64,000 nucleotides of DNA, from assembly GCA_017745295.1 (NCBI GenBank), contig JAGHZR010000008.1, positions 128,477 through 192,476 of the forward strand, in the 5' to 3' direction. A model generated the notes under the pieces. It saw only the letters and a program-made list of their open reading frames with translations. It did no database searches and had not been told where the DNA came from. Both the position numbers and the translations under genes were made by a program. Of the stretch, positions 46,651-55,528 are shown piece after piece (the stretch's first letter is position 1; each line of letters starts with the position of its first letter). Source of the stretch: Novosphingobium sp. Lineage in GTDB: Bacteria > Pseudomonadota > Alphaproteobacteria > Sphingomonadales > Sphingomonadaceae.

Positions 46651-46787
46651 CGTCGTCCCTGCGAAGGCGGGGACCCCGCTTCCTTGTAAAGCACGCAGAG
46701 ACGCGGAGACGCAGAGAAGCCGCGCAAAGCCGCCCCCTCAGCACAAACCGCAAGGAAAGCGGGACCCCCGCCTTCGCGGGGGCGACG
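46651..46787. repeat. R4 composite inverted repeat (copy D)
   Basis: CGTCGTCCCTGCGAAGGCGG and CCGCCTTCGCGGGGGCGACG are the outer arms; ACCCCGCTTCCTTG and CGCAAGGAAAGCGGGAC are inner arms as in copy C. The centre includes the short iteration ACGCAGAGACGCGGAGACGC. Confidence 0.8.
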
Positions 46788-46817
46788 AGTGTGAGGAGGA
46801 AAGGCCATGCACTCAAT

Positions 46818-46954
46818 TCCTCCCCGGAACGGGGAGGGGGACCACCCGAAGGGTGGTGGAGGGGACTCTCGGCCAGGAACAGGGTTCGCGCAAAGGCGCA
46901 AAGGCGCGAAGAAGAAAAGGGAGAAAATGCGAGGGCCATCGCCCTCGCGCTCCC
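46818..46954 (+). repeat. Composite repeat H, left copy flanking the AT-rich gene
   Basis: Order: TCCTCCCC-loop-GGGGAGG hairpin, GGGACCACCCGAAGGGTGGT hairpin, a GCGCGAAGAAGAAAAGGGAG stretch, then the palindrome GCGAGGGCCATCGCCCTCGC and GCTCCC. The same order is found inverted at 48853-48966. Confidence 0.85.
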
Positions 46955-47016
46955 TAAATCCTCATCTAAGGCACGGCTGCGATAATCAGCGCCTAGTGAA
47001 TGGCTTTAGATTTTGC

Positions 47017-48399
47017 CTATGTTTTTTGTGGCACTGCTTCGTCAGCCGACCTTGCGAGAGCTTTCTGTGCAAGAAGACCTAAAGGCGCAAATTTAGGAGC
47101 CATGTCGTTTGGTACAAGCGGCTCAAAGTCGGGGCTGATATAATTCTTTAAATGGTCCTTGAGTAAATCCATTTTCAATCGAACTCGAAAATTGTAAATT
47201 TCTTCATGGTTAAGATCTAAATCGTATTGAGAAGAATTTGATACATCTTTTGCGATGATGCTTATTTTAGTTAAATTTAGTCTTTGCCTATTGATATTTA
47301 TCAACTCTACAATGAACGACCGGGCAAGTTTATAGCATGCTGTGATGATGGTTATTGCAACTGTGACGTAAGGCATCCGAGAAATGATTAATGCTTCTAA
47401 ATTTATCTTTTGATCGGCAGTGATTTTGGTGGAAAGGTCAACTGCCCCGCTTATTAAAAGTAAGAACATTAATACAATTATCGCAATTGGTGCAGCTGCT
47501 AGCCAAAATAGCGTTCTGGTATTGCGTGCTCCTTGCCTTACGAAATCGCTAAGCTCGCTTGGGAAAAGGTCAAGATTGTCCTTAAGTGCTTTTAGTTCAG
47601 CTGTTTTATTTTTCACATCTGTTATTAAATTTTCGCGACTGCTAGATAATCTGTCTAATTCAGATTTTATATTAGATAACTCTCTTGAATTCACCGAGAA
47701 TGACTGATTTAAAACTTCTAGTTTGGTGTTTAATTCGTCCCTGCTGGACTCAAGTCGTTTGAGGTTTAATTTTTGCCGGTCTGCGGAGGTTTTTAAGTTG
47801 TTAACTTCTTTGTTGGCCTCAGTCCTTCTTGATTCTGCTGCATCAGCCATCAATATTGTTTCATTGGCTTTATTTTCTTTCGCTGCAATTTCTTCCAGCG
47901 CTTTAATTTTGTAATCATCTATATCTCTGGCAAATTGTATAAATTTGCCCGATTGGCTTTTTCGGAAGCCATAGATTTCAACTGAATCTATTCTCTTAAC
48001 CCCTGAAAAGTATGCTTTGGGGGGCTTGAATTCGACTGACTTGCAAAATTCATTTACGGCTAGAAACACGCGACCTGATGCAGGCTTGCTAGATGACGTG
48101 TATGTCTCTCCTGACTCAGTGAGAGCCCGGATTTCAAATTCCTTATAATCTGGATAGTTTGTATGTAGGACAACAATTCTATATATGAAAATTGGCTCTT
48201 TGAAGTCGTAGCGGTGCCATCTATTTTGGCCCTCAATTGATTTATTATTTCCAGAATTGGCGAGAAGTTTGGTTGTTTTATTTGATGTTTTGTCGACTAT
48301 AGAAAAAGGAATTTGAGATATCTCGGGGGGATCTAGCTCTTGGATCTTCTCGTTGCTAGTTTGTGGTTTGCTGACGTTGTCTTGCGCTTTGCTCGCCAT
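47017..48399 (-). CDS. AT-rich orphan gene: coiled-coil protein with two membrane helices
   Basis: Unrecognised 460-aa protein, strikingly AT-rich and using A/T-ending codons unlike any neighbour, so probably acquired. Layout: N-terminal disordered 1-30; beta-rich domain about 35-150 ('WHRYDFKEPIFIYRIVVLHT', 'RVFLAVNEFCKSVEF', 'GVKRIDSVEIYGF') that resembles a discoidin-like ligand-binding fold; long coiled coil about 155-285; TM1 'LFWLAAAPIAIIVLMFLLLI'; 20-residue loop; TM2 'YVTVAITIITACYKLA'; C-terminal helical domain about 360-460. Both large domains should face the same side. SD-like GGGGG precedes the ATG. A membrane-anchored sensor or defence effector is one speculation. Confidence 0.8.
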   Translation of the reverse strand: MASKAQDNVSKPQTSNEKIQELDPPEISQIPFSIVDKTSNKTTKLLANSGNNKSIEGQNRWHRYDFKEPIFIYRIVVLHTNYPDYKEFEIRALTESGETYTSSSKPASGRVFLAVNEFCKSVEFKPPKAYFSGVKRIDSVEIYGFRKSQSGKFIQFARDIDDYKIKALEEIAAKENKANETILMADAAESRRTEANKEVNNLKTSADRQKLNLKRLESSRDELNTKLEVLNQSFSVNSRELSNIKSELDRLSSSRENLITDVKNKTAELKALKDNLDLFPSELSDFVRQGARNTRTLFWLAAAPIAIIVLMFLLLISGAVDLSTKITADQKINLEALIISRMPYVTVAITIITACYKLARSFIVELININRQRLNLTKISIIAKDVSNSSQYDLDLNHEEIYNFRVRLKMDLLKDHLKNYISPDFEPLVPNDMAPKFAPLGLLAQKALARSADEAVPQKT

Positions 48400-48558
48400 G
48401 TAATGCCCCCAGTAAAAGCAATAGATTTGCTGCGGTTGATGCTGCTGTCAAAGGGGCGCGAAAGAAAAATCCACATATGCGAGCCAAAGGTCGTGGTCGT
48501 TAAATTTCAATTTCGATTATGTGTTTTCCTACACATCCCCACATGCGATAAATGATCC

Positions 48559-48612
48559 GGTTCACCCGGCGCGGTTGCGCCGGGGCGTTGGCTCCAATTC
48601 TGGGGGTGAACC
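48559..48612 (+). promoter_or_regulatory. Inverted repeat sequestering the start of the next ORF
   Basis: GGTTCACCC at 48559-48567 pairs exactly with GGGTGAACC at 48604-48612, the nine bases just before the ATG at 48613. The Shine-Dalgarno-like GGGGGTG lies in the right arm, and a smaller hairpin (CCGGCGCGGTTGCGCCGG) lies inside. It could control translation or be another repeat boundary. Confidence 0.5.
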
Positions 48613-50100
48613 ATGTCCGACCATTCGAACTCTTCGTATCCCACGGCTGCCGGGCGGGGGTGGATTCCGGCTTCTCGGGATATCGGGTTGCCGGGGGAGT
48701 CCTTTCCGCGCGGGCGGGGTGGGCGCCTGGCTGAGGACGATCCCGGCTTTCGCCGGGATGACGAAGGGGGTGGTGCTTCGGCTTGCAATGTCGCGCCGGA
48801 CGAGGCTCTCAAGGAGGGCGCTCCGGGTCGGCGGGGCGCGACGGAAAGGGTCGGGGAGCGCGAGGGCGATGGCCCTCGCACTTCTCTTTCTTCTTTGGCC
48901 TTGGATGACTCGCGTGCGCCCCTCCACCATCCTGCGGATGGTCCCCCTCCCCCGGAGGGGGAGGAACAGGGGTGGTTTCCCGCGCGGAAGGTTCGGTTTC
49001 TGCATTATCTGGCCGAGAAGGGCGATGTGCGGGCGGCGGCGGCGCGGGTGGGGATGTCGCGGCAGTCGGCTTATGTGTTGCGGCGGCGGGATACCGCTTT
49101 TGCGCTCGGGTGGGAGGCGGCGTTGGGGCTGGCGCGGCGGCATGTCGAGGAGGTGCTGGCGACGCGGGCGCTCGACGGGGTGGAGGAGCCGGTCTTTTAC
49201 CATGGCGAGCAGGTGGCGGTGCGGCGGCGCTATGACGCGCGGCTACTGCTGGCCCATCTGGCGCGGCTGGACCGGGCGGCGGAGGGCGGTCTGGCCGAGC
49301 GATTCGATGAGGTGCTGGCGGTGGTCGCGGGCGAGGGGCCGGTGGAGCTGGTGCCAATTTCGGTGTCGGTATCGGCGGAATTGCTGCCTCCGGCGCGGGA
49401 GGTTTATGCCGAGGCGGCGGGGGCCTTGCTTCAGGACGAGGCGGACCGGCAGTGGGAGCAGGCCGTGGCGGCGGGCGAGGCGGGGCCGGAGGACGAGCCC
49501 GATGCGCGCGTGGCGGTCTGGCGGGAGGTGGCGGCGCGGGACTGGGACGGCTGGCGTCGGCGCGCGGAGGGGGAGGTCGATGCGGTGGTGGCGGAAGCCT
49601 GCGGGGACTTGCCGCCGATGGAGTTCAAGTCGCTGGGCGGGAGGCGCGGGTTTTTGCGCTCTGGACCGTGTAAACCGTGTCAACCTGCCGAGGGCAGGGC
49701 CGGTGATTTGCAACTCGGCCGGGAACCCGATGCAGGGTGCGATGTTATCATGGGTGAAGGTCGGCGCGGTGCTTCCCCCACCCCCTCCGTTACCGCGTCG
49801 GCCTTCTCTTTTTCAGAGATTTTCGCAAGTTACTCGTCGTTGAGGACGGCGAGTTCGACTTTGCCGGAGCCCATGCGGGCGATGCCGATTTCCTTCGCGG
49901 CGGCCTCGGAGAGGTCGATCACGCGGTTGGAGTGGAACGGGCCGCGGTCGTTGACGCGAACCATGACGGAATCGCCGGTCAGCGCGTTGGTGACGCGCAG
50001 CTTGGTGCCGAAGGGCAGCGAGGGATGGGCGGCGGTGAGGTCGTCCGGGTTGAAGCGCTCGCCGCTGGCGGTACGGGCGCCGCGAAGCGAGTGGCCGTAG
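48613..50100 (+). CDS. HTH-like protein with repeat-derived N-terminus and doubtful C-terminus
   Basis: Open frame of 495 codons, only the centre of which looks like a conserved protein: about residues 120-355 ('WFPARKVRFLHYLAEKGDVR', 'AAAARVGMSRQSAYVLRRRD', 'LGWEAALGLARRHVEEVLAT'), a helix-turn-helix-like segment followed by helices, similar to unnamed sphingomonad proteins. The first 120 codons translate dispersed repeats (48739-48763 and 48853-48966). The last 90 or so codons are antisense to rlpA at 49830-50360 and probably not meaningful. The real start may be a TTG near 48896. Decayed or repeat-extended gene; DNA binding is only inferred. Confidence 0.5.
   Translation: MSDHSNSSYPTAAGRGWIPASRDIGLPGESFPRGRGGRLAEDDPGFRRDDEGGGASACNVAPDEALKEGAPGRRGATERVGEREGDGPRTSLSSLALDDSRAPLHHPADGPPPPEGEEQGWFPARKVRFLHYLAEKGDVRAAAARVGMSRQSAYVLRRRDTAFALGWEAALGLARRHVEEVLATRALDGVEEPVFYHGEQVAVRRRYDARLLLAHLARLDRAAEGGLAERFDEVLAVVAGEGPVELVPISVSVSAELLPPAREVYAEAAGALLQDEADRQWEQAVAAGEAGPEDEPDARVAVWREVAARDWDGWRRRAEGEVDAVVAEACGDLPPMEFKSLGGRRGFLRSGPCKPCQPAEGRAGDLQLGREPDAGCDVIMGEGRRGASPTPSVTASAFSFSEIFASYSSLRTASSTLPEPMRAMPISFAAASERSITRLEWNGPRSLTRTMTESPVSALVTRSLVPKGSEGWAAVRSSGLKRSPLAVRAPRSEWP
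48739..48763. repeat. Single-arm palindrome related to the GIY-YIG unit ends
   Basis: GATCCCGGCTTTCGCCGGGA followed by TGACG: same plan as the 29-bp ends at 32325 and 32680 (GTCATCCC, stem, GAAA/TTTC loop) with a different stem sequence. Confidence 0.75.
48853..48966 (-). repeat. Composite repeat H, right (inverted) copy
   Basis: Read on the minus strand: GGGGGAGGGGGACCATCCGC, AGGATGGTGGAGGGGC, an AAAGAAGAAAGAGAAG stretch, and the palindrome GCGAGGGCCATCGCCCTCGC. It is inverted relative to 46818-46954. Confidence 0.85.
49663..49690. repeat. 28-bp dispersed repeat, family I (copy 1)
   Basis: GGACCGTGTAAACCGTGTCA followed by ACCTGCCG; its exact reverse complement is at 53927-53954. Confidence 0.85.
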
Positions 50101-50360
50101 AAGCTGGCGGTGCCGCCCTTGATGGTCTCGAAGTCCTGCTCAAGCGATTGCGGCAGGGCGGCGACGGGCGCGGTGGTTGCGGGTGCGGCGATGATCGCGG
50201 CGGGCGCGGGTGCCTCTGCTGCGGCGGCCTTTGCGGGCGCCAGCTTCGACTCGGCGATCGCCGAGGAGGCCGGCGCTACCAGCATGGCAGCGGTGGCAAG
50301 AGCAAAGCCGATGCGCGCAAGTCGCTGGGCTTTATGCGGTTGGTTGTGCTTCCCCGTCAT
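49830..50360 (-). CDS. RlpA-family septal ring lytic transglycosylase (second copy)
   Basis: Exported 176-aa protein. Signal peptide 'RLARIGFALATAAMLVAP...' (no lipobox cysteine, unlike the copy at 36649). An Ala/Pro-rich linker (about residues 40-75) leads to the double-psi barrel: 'GTASFYGHSLRGARTASGER', 'FNPDDLTAAHPSLPFGTKLR', 'GDSVMVRVNDRGPFHSNRVI', 'DLSEAAAKEIGI'. The catalytic Asp in 'VNDRGPF' is present. ATG at 50360 is chosen over the ATG 14 codons upstream. Soluble periplasmic glycan-strand cleavage is inferred. Confidence 0.9.
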   Translation of the reverse strand: MTGKHNQPHKAQRLARIGFALATAAMLVAPASSAIAESKLAPAKAAAAEAPAPAAIIAAPATTAPVAALPQSLEQDFETIKGGTASFYGHSLRGARTASGERFNPDDLTAAHPSLPFGTKLRVTNALTGDSVMVRVNDRGPFHSNRVIDLSEAAAKEIGIARMGSGKVELAVLNDE

Positions 50361-50402
50361 GGCGAGGACTCCTACAGGCAGTTCGTCGCTGTGGGGACCC
50401 AT

Positions 50403-50437
50403 GCAAAAGCGGCCCGTCGCACTTTGGCAACGGGCCG
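50403..50437 (-). terminator. Terminator of argG
   Basis: On the minus strand GGCGGCCCGTTGCC, loop, GCGACGGGCCGC is followed by TTTTGC, about 50 bases beyond the argG stop codon. Confidence 0.8.
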
Positions 50438-50487
50438 CCGGATGTCGTTAAGACGTTGAAAGGATTCGGAAGGCCGAATCCGGGCCG

Positions 50488-51708
<1,221 letters not shown>

Positions 51709-51782
51709 GGGCGCGGGCTCCGAAGGAATGGGCATGGTTTCGGGACGCGCGCCTATCAGCACGCGTCCCCTTGCGCAATGAA

Positions 51783-51827
51783 GGAAAGCGCTGGGAAGGA
51801 AAGCGCCGGGAACGAAAGCGCCGGGCC
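51783..51827. repeat. 15-bp tandem repeat, three copies
   Basis: GGAAAGCGCTGGGAA, GGAAAGCGCCGGGAA, CGAAAGCGCCGGGCC in direct succession between argG and cfa; the last base touches the cfa stop codon. The rest of the 118-bp gap shows no gene. Confidence 0.85.
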
Positions 51828-53071
51828 TATTCGGCCAGTAGCGCCTTTTCCGCGGCGCCCATGTAGTCGCGGGCGAGTGGCAGGGCGTGGCGGCTGCGGG
51901 CGTACTGGATCTGGTAGTTGCACATGCCGCCGCTTTCGAAGGCGGCGGTGGCCCCGGCGAGGTAGAAGATCCACATGCGGTAGAACCGCTCGTCCATCAG
52001 GTTGACGATGGCTTCCTTGTTGGCGACGCAGCGCTTGTACCATTCGCGCAAGGTCAGGGCGTAGTGGAGGCGCAGGTTTTCGACGTCGGTGGCGATCAGG
52101 CGAAACTTTTCGCTCGCCGCCACGGTCTCGCTGAGGGCGGGGATGTAGCCGCCGGGGAAGATATACTTGCGGGTGAAGGCGTCGGTCGATCCGGGGCCGC
52201 CCATGCGGCCGATCGTGTGCAGCAGCATGACGCCGTCATCGGTGAGCAGGTTGCCGACGGCCTTGAAGAACTGGCCGAACTGCGCCTGCCCGACATGTTC
52301 GAACATGCCGACCGAGACGATGCGGTCGAACTTGGCGCCGCGCGCGGCGAGGTCGCGGTAATCGACGAGTTCGAAGGTGACCTTGTCCGCCACACCCGCC
52401 TGTTCCGCGCGCTCGCGGGCGAGAGCGAGCTGTTCCTCGCTGAGGGTGATGCCGAGCACCGAGGCTCCGGCATGCTTGGCGAGGTAGATCGCCATGCCGC
52501 CCCAGCCGCAGCCGATGTCGAGCACGCGCTGGCCCGGTTCGAGCGCGAGCTTGGCGGCGATATGCGCGAGCTTGGCGGTCTGCGCCTGTTCCAGCGTCAT
52601 ATTGGCGGGGTCGGGCCAATAGGCGCAGGAATACTGCATGTGCTCGATATCGAGGAACAGGTTATAGAGGTCGTTGCCGATATCGTAGTGATGGGCGATG
52701 TTCTTCTTGGCGCTCGCCGCCTTGTTGATGCCGTCGACCAGCGTGACGACTTTGCCCTTCAGCTTCTTGAACGCGGTATGTTCGTGAAGTTCGCCGCCCT
52801 TGTCCCACTTGGCATTGGCGCGGATCAGTTCGACCATCTCCATGATGTCGCCCTGCTCGATGACGAGCTGGCCATCCATGAAGGCCTCCGCCGCGCCGAG
52901 CCGGGGATCGGTGAGGATGCGCCGTTCACCGGCCTTGTCGATGAAGCGGATGCGGACTTCCGGAAAGCCGGGGGTGGGGGTGCCGAAGCGTTTGACGCTG
53001 CCGTCGGGGCGGGCGACCTCCAACACGCCCTGACGGACGCCGCGCTGGAGGAAGTGATCGAGAATTCCCAT
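51827..53071 (-). CDS. cfa: Cyclopropane-fatty-acyl-phospholipid synthase
   Basis: SAM-dependent methyltransferase (414 aa) that converts unsaturated acyl chains of membrane phospholipids to cyclopropane forms. N-terminal lipid-binding part (about 1-120) with '[20 protein letters not shown]', then '[17 protein letters not shown]', '[20 protein letters not shown]', SAM motif '[20 protein letters not shown]', '[18 protein letters not shown]' and '[20 protein letters not shown]'. These are the Cfa/CmaA blocks. Start is ATG 53071, with another ATG two codons upstream. Confidence 0.95.
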   Translation of the reverse strand: MGILDHFLQRGVRQGVLEVARPDGSVKRFGTPTPGFPEVRIRFIDKAGERRILTDPRLGAAEAFMDGQLVIEQGDIMEMVELIRANAKWDKGGELHEHTAFKKLKGKVVTLVDGINKAASAKKNIAHHYDIGNDLYNLFLDIEHMQYSCAYWPDPANMTLEQAQTAKLAHIAAKLALEPGQRVLDIGCGWGGMAIYLAKHAGASVLGITLSEEQLALARERAEQAGVADKVTFELVDYRDLAARGAKFDRIVSVGMFEHVGQAQFGQFFKAVGNLLTDDGVMLLHTIGRMGGPGSTDAFTRKYIFPGGYIPALSETVAASEKFRLIATDVENLRLHYALTLREWYKRCVANKEAIVNLMDERFYRMWIFYLAGATAAFESGGMCNYQIQYARSRHALPLARDYMGAAEKALLAE

Positions 53072-53154
53072 TACCATCAACCATTTGTGAAGGGGGCTTC
53101 GGCCCGGTGCAAGAAGGTTCGCTTGTCCTATGCGCAAGCGATGCGACGGAATCG

Positions 53155-53910
53155 TTACTGGCGTGCGAGGAAAAGAACGTCGCGCGGCTGCGCGAGGAGA
53201 TGCTGGCCGGAATCGACGTAGAGCGTCTCGCCGCTGGCCAGCCAGCCTTGCGAGAGGAACAGGGCGGCGGAGGCGACGTCGTCCGGGGTGGTCTTGCGGC
53301 CCAGCAGGTTCATGCGGTGCGAGACTTCGGTTTCCGCCTCGGTCTGGTCGTGGCTGGCAAGGATCGCGCCGGGAGCGAGGCCGTAGATCCGGTCGTCCTC
53401 ATGGGCGCGGGCCATGGACAGCATCGGGATCGTCGCGGCGAGGGCGTGCTTGCTCATCGTGTAGGAGAAGAAATCCGGGTTCGGATTGAGCAGCTTCTGG
53501 TCGGTGACGTGGATCACCCGCCGCCCACTCTTTGCGCGGGCATGGGCGAGGAAGGCCTGCGCCAGCCGGGCCGGGGTTCCGGCATTGACGCGCATGGCTT
53601 TCTCGAACGTCTGCGGATCGAGCCGCTGGGCGGTGTCGAGGTCGAACATGCCCGCGCAGTTCACCAGCACGCGCCAGTCGGGCAGGCGGGCGGCAAGCTC
53701 TTCCACCATGGCGGGACCGGCATGCCAGTCGTTCAGTTCGCAGCCGACGATTTCGGAGGAGGGCAGCTCGGTCGCGAGCGCTTCGGCCTGATCCCGCGAA
53801 TGGCCGTAGTGGATGACGACGTGCCATCCCGCGGCGCCGAACATGCGGGCGATGGCCGCGCCGATCCGCTTGGCTCCGCCGGTTACCAGCATGGCTGGCC
53901 GCTCGCTCAT
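53155..53910 (-). CDS. SDR oxidoreductase, pteridine-reductase/FolM-like
   Basis: Short-chain dehydrogenase (251 aa). The cofactor loop is 'AMLVTGGAKRIGAAIARMFG' (GGAKRIG). The active site is Y150-TMS-K154, and the usual serine is replaced by Asp137 ('VIHVTDQKLLNPNPDFFSY'), 13 residues before the tyrosine. That Asp/Tyr/Lys spacing is the one known from trypanosomatid PTR1 and bacterial FolM, so pteridine (dihydromonapterin or dihydrofolate) reduction is the best guess. ATG at 53910 is preferred; an ATG 10 codons upstream would start inside repeat-derived leader. Confidence 0.85.
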   Translation of the reverse strand: MSERPAMLVTGGAKRIGAAIARMFGAAGWHVVIHYGHSRDQAEALATELPSSEIVGCELNDWHAGPAMVEELAARLPDWRVLVNCAGMFDLDTAQRLDPQTFEKAMRVNAGTPARLAQAFLAHARAKSGRRVIHVTDQKLLNPNPDFFSYTMSKHALAATIPMLSMARAHEDDRIYGLAPGAILASHDQTEAETEVSHRMNLLGRKTTPDDVASAALFLSQGWLASGETLYVDSGQHLLAQPRDVLFLARQ

Positions 53911-53926
53911 CGCGGGGCCGTCATGG

Positions 53927-53954
53927 CGGCAGGTTGACACGGTTTACACGGTCC
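53927..53954. repeat. 28-bp dispersed repeat, family I (copy 2, inverted)
   Basis: CGGCAGGTTGACACGGTTTA followed by CACGGTCC, exact reverse complement of 49663-49690. It sits 17 bases upstream of the SDR start. Confidence 0.85.
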
Positions 53955-54107
53955 TGGGAGAAAATTCCCGTCGGCCCTGGCGTCTGGTCCGGTTCGGCAA
54001 GTGAGGCGACGCGGCGGGAGAGTTGGGCGAACGATCATTGCCGGGCATAGGAGCACAGACCGGGCCTGTAGGAAAGGCCTCTCCGCATAATCATATACTT
54101 CCGTTTA

Positions 54108-54139
54108 GGGCCTGCGGGGATTGAACCCCCAACAGGCCC
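54108..54139 (-). other. tRNA-minihelix-like hairpin
   Basis: On the minus strand GGGCCTG-TTG-GGGG-TTCAAT-CCCC-G-CAGGCCC: a 7-bp acceptor-like stem stacked on a T-arm-like stem-loop with GTTCAATC. There is no D-arm, anticodon arm or CCA, so it is not a tRNA gene. It lies 10 bases beyond the sulfotransferase stop codon and may simply be its terminator. Confidence 0.5.
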
Positions 54140-54149
54140 CGAGTGGCGA

Positions 54150-54950
54150 CTATCCCGCGAGCGAGGGCGCCGGCTTGATCGCGGTGCCTGCATTGCGCAG
54201 CGGCGCGGGGATGCCGGTCACGGCCTGCTGGCGCAGCGCGAAGTCGGCGGCGTAGAAGCGGTGCAGGAAGTCGAGCTGACGGGGTGTCGGGCGCCAGTCG
54301 GCTTCGTGTCCGCCAGTTTCGCTGCTGCGGTTGAACTCGGGCAAGGAGGAGAGTTCCTCGCGGCCGAGGCGTCTGCCGATCTCGCCGATCTGTTCGTAGG
54401 GGATGAGCCGGTCGACCGCCGAACGGCCCTGGGCGTCGAGCACGTACCAGCTTTGGGGGCGGAAGATATGATCGATGCCGAAGGGGGAGCGCGCCTCGGC
54501 AAGATGGTCGATGGCGTCGTCGATCCTCCGGAATGCCGCGTAACGCTCGCGGAAGGGCGCGGAGACGGTGCGGTGGCGGGTGCCGCCGGTGCGGGCGTAG
54601 CGGAAGGCGGAAAGGAAGCGGTCGACCGGATCACGGACGAGCGCGAAGCTGGGCAGGGCCAGCAGGTCGGGCGCGGCCTTGGCGTAATACCGGATCGAGC
54701 AGTGCTTCATCTGGGCGCCGTAGAGACGGTCGCAGATCGAGGTCCCGGCGTTCTTGGGGACGTGGATGAACAGCAGGCCGCTGTCGCGGATGCAATCGAG
54801 GCGGCGGCGCCGCTTGCCGTCCAGCCAGGGGCGCAGGCCGTGGCGGGAAAGTCGTTCGGGAATATCGCTGACGAGGCTTACGCCGAAGGCCGATGCGAGG
54901 AGGCGGTTGACGCCGGTGGTGCCGGTAGTCCGTTCGAGATCGGGAGCCAT
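54150..54950 (-). CDS. Sulfotransferase family 2 protein
   Basis: PAPS-dependent sulfotransferase-like protein (266 aa). The 5'-phosphosulfate loop is 'LLFIHVPKNAGTSICDRLY' (K66) and the 3'-phosphate motif is 'FALVRDPVDRFLSAFRYAR' (R106, S114), the standard pair for carbohydrate sulfotransferases. 'FRPQSWYVLDAQG' and 'LIPYEQIGEIGRRLG' are also typical of the bacterial group. Acceptor is probably a cell-surface glycan. No glycosyltransferase or export gene is adjacent. Confidence 0.88.
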   Translation of the reverse strand: MAPDLERTTGTTGVNRLLASAFGVSLVSDIPERLSRHGLRPWLDGKRRRRLDCIRDSGLLFIHVPKNAGTSICDRLYGAQMKHCSIRYYAKAAPDLLALPSFALVRDPVDRFLSAFRYARTGGTRHRTVSAPFRERYAAFRRIDDAIDHLAEARSPFGIDHIFRPQSWYVLDAQGRSAVDRLIPYEQIGEIGRRLGREELSSLPEFNRSSETGGHEADWRPTPRQLDFLHRFYAADFALRQQAVTGIPAPLRNAGTAIKPAPSLAG

Positions 54951-55060
54951 GGACCGGAGGCTTAGGCCTATCCCGTCACCGGGAGATTTCGAAATATTTC
55001 AATCGTGGCAGGTATCGGACGCGCCGCCGCAAGGGGCGGCGCGCCGTGGTTTTTCGTAGA

Positions 55061-55390
55061 TCAGCGGCAGCGGGGGCGACTGTTGTTGCGGTCGATCGAA
55101 CGGCCGAGCAAGGCACCGGCGCCCGCACCCAGGATGGTGCCGGTGGCGCGATCGCCGCGCGTGTCGATAGCGCGACCGGCCAGGGCACCGGCGACGCCGC
55201 CGATCAGCAGGCCGGTGGTGCCGTTCGACTTCTTGCAGCGGTAGCGGCCGTCGTTGCCGCGCCAGTAGCGGACGCCGTTGTCGGTGCGGTGGTAGCGGCG
55301 GTGATCGCGGGCTTCGGCGACTTCGGTGACGGCGAGCGTGGCGGGAACGGTGATAGCGGCCAGCAGGGCTGCGGTGATGGCTTTGCGCAT
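55061..55390 (-). CDS. Glycine-zipper 2TM-domain exported protein
   Basis: 109-aa protein with signal peptide (MRKAITAALLAAITVPATLA...). A short domain 'GVRYWRGNDGRYRCKKSNGT' precedes the glycine zipper 'TGLLIGGVAGALAGRAID' and 'TGTILGAGAGALLGRSIDR' (two GxxxGxxxG-type helices). ATG at 55390 has AAGGA upstream. Related to 57394-57786. Outer-membrane or envelope role inferred from the family only. Confidence 0.85.
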   Translation of the reverse strand: MRKAITAALLAAITVPATLAVTEVAEARDHRRYHRTDNGVRYWRGNDGRYRCKKSNGTTGLLIGGVAGALAGRAIDTRGDRATGTILGAGAGALLGRSIDRNNSRPRCR

Positions 55391-55528
55391 CTGAAAATCC
55401 TTCCGAGTTGAATGTCTTGACGACCGGACTCCGCCTTTCCACCGGGCGCCAAAACGGAGGATGAACATTTGCGTCAATTTAACGATACACGCCGAAGCGG
55501 GGCCTATCGTAGACGAAAGGTGCCGGTC

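Noticed and set aside
46386..46985. 199-codon plus-strand frame and 174-codon minus-strand frame in the gap after uvrA
   Set aside because: Both consist of translated tandem and dispersed repeats (R4, H) with no start signal.
54108..54139. tRNA gene
   Set aside because: Only an acceptor-like stem and T-arm-like hairpin are present; there is no anticodon or D-arm within 100 bases on either side.
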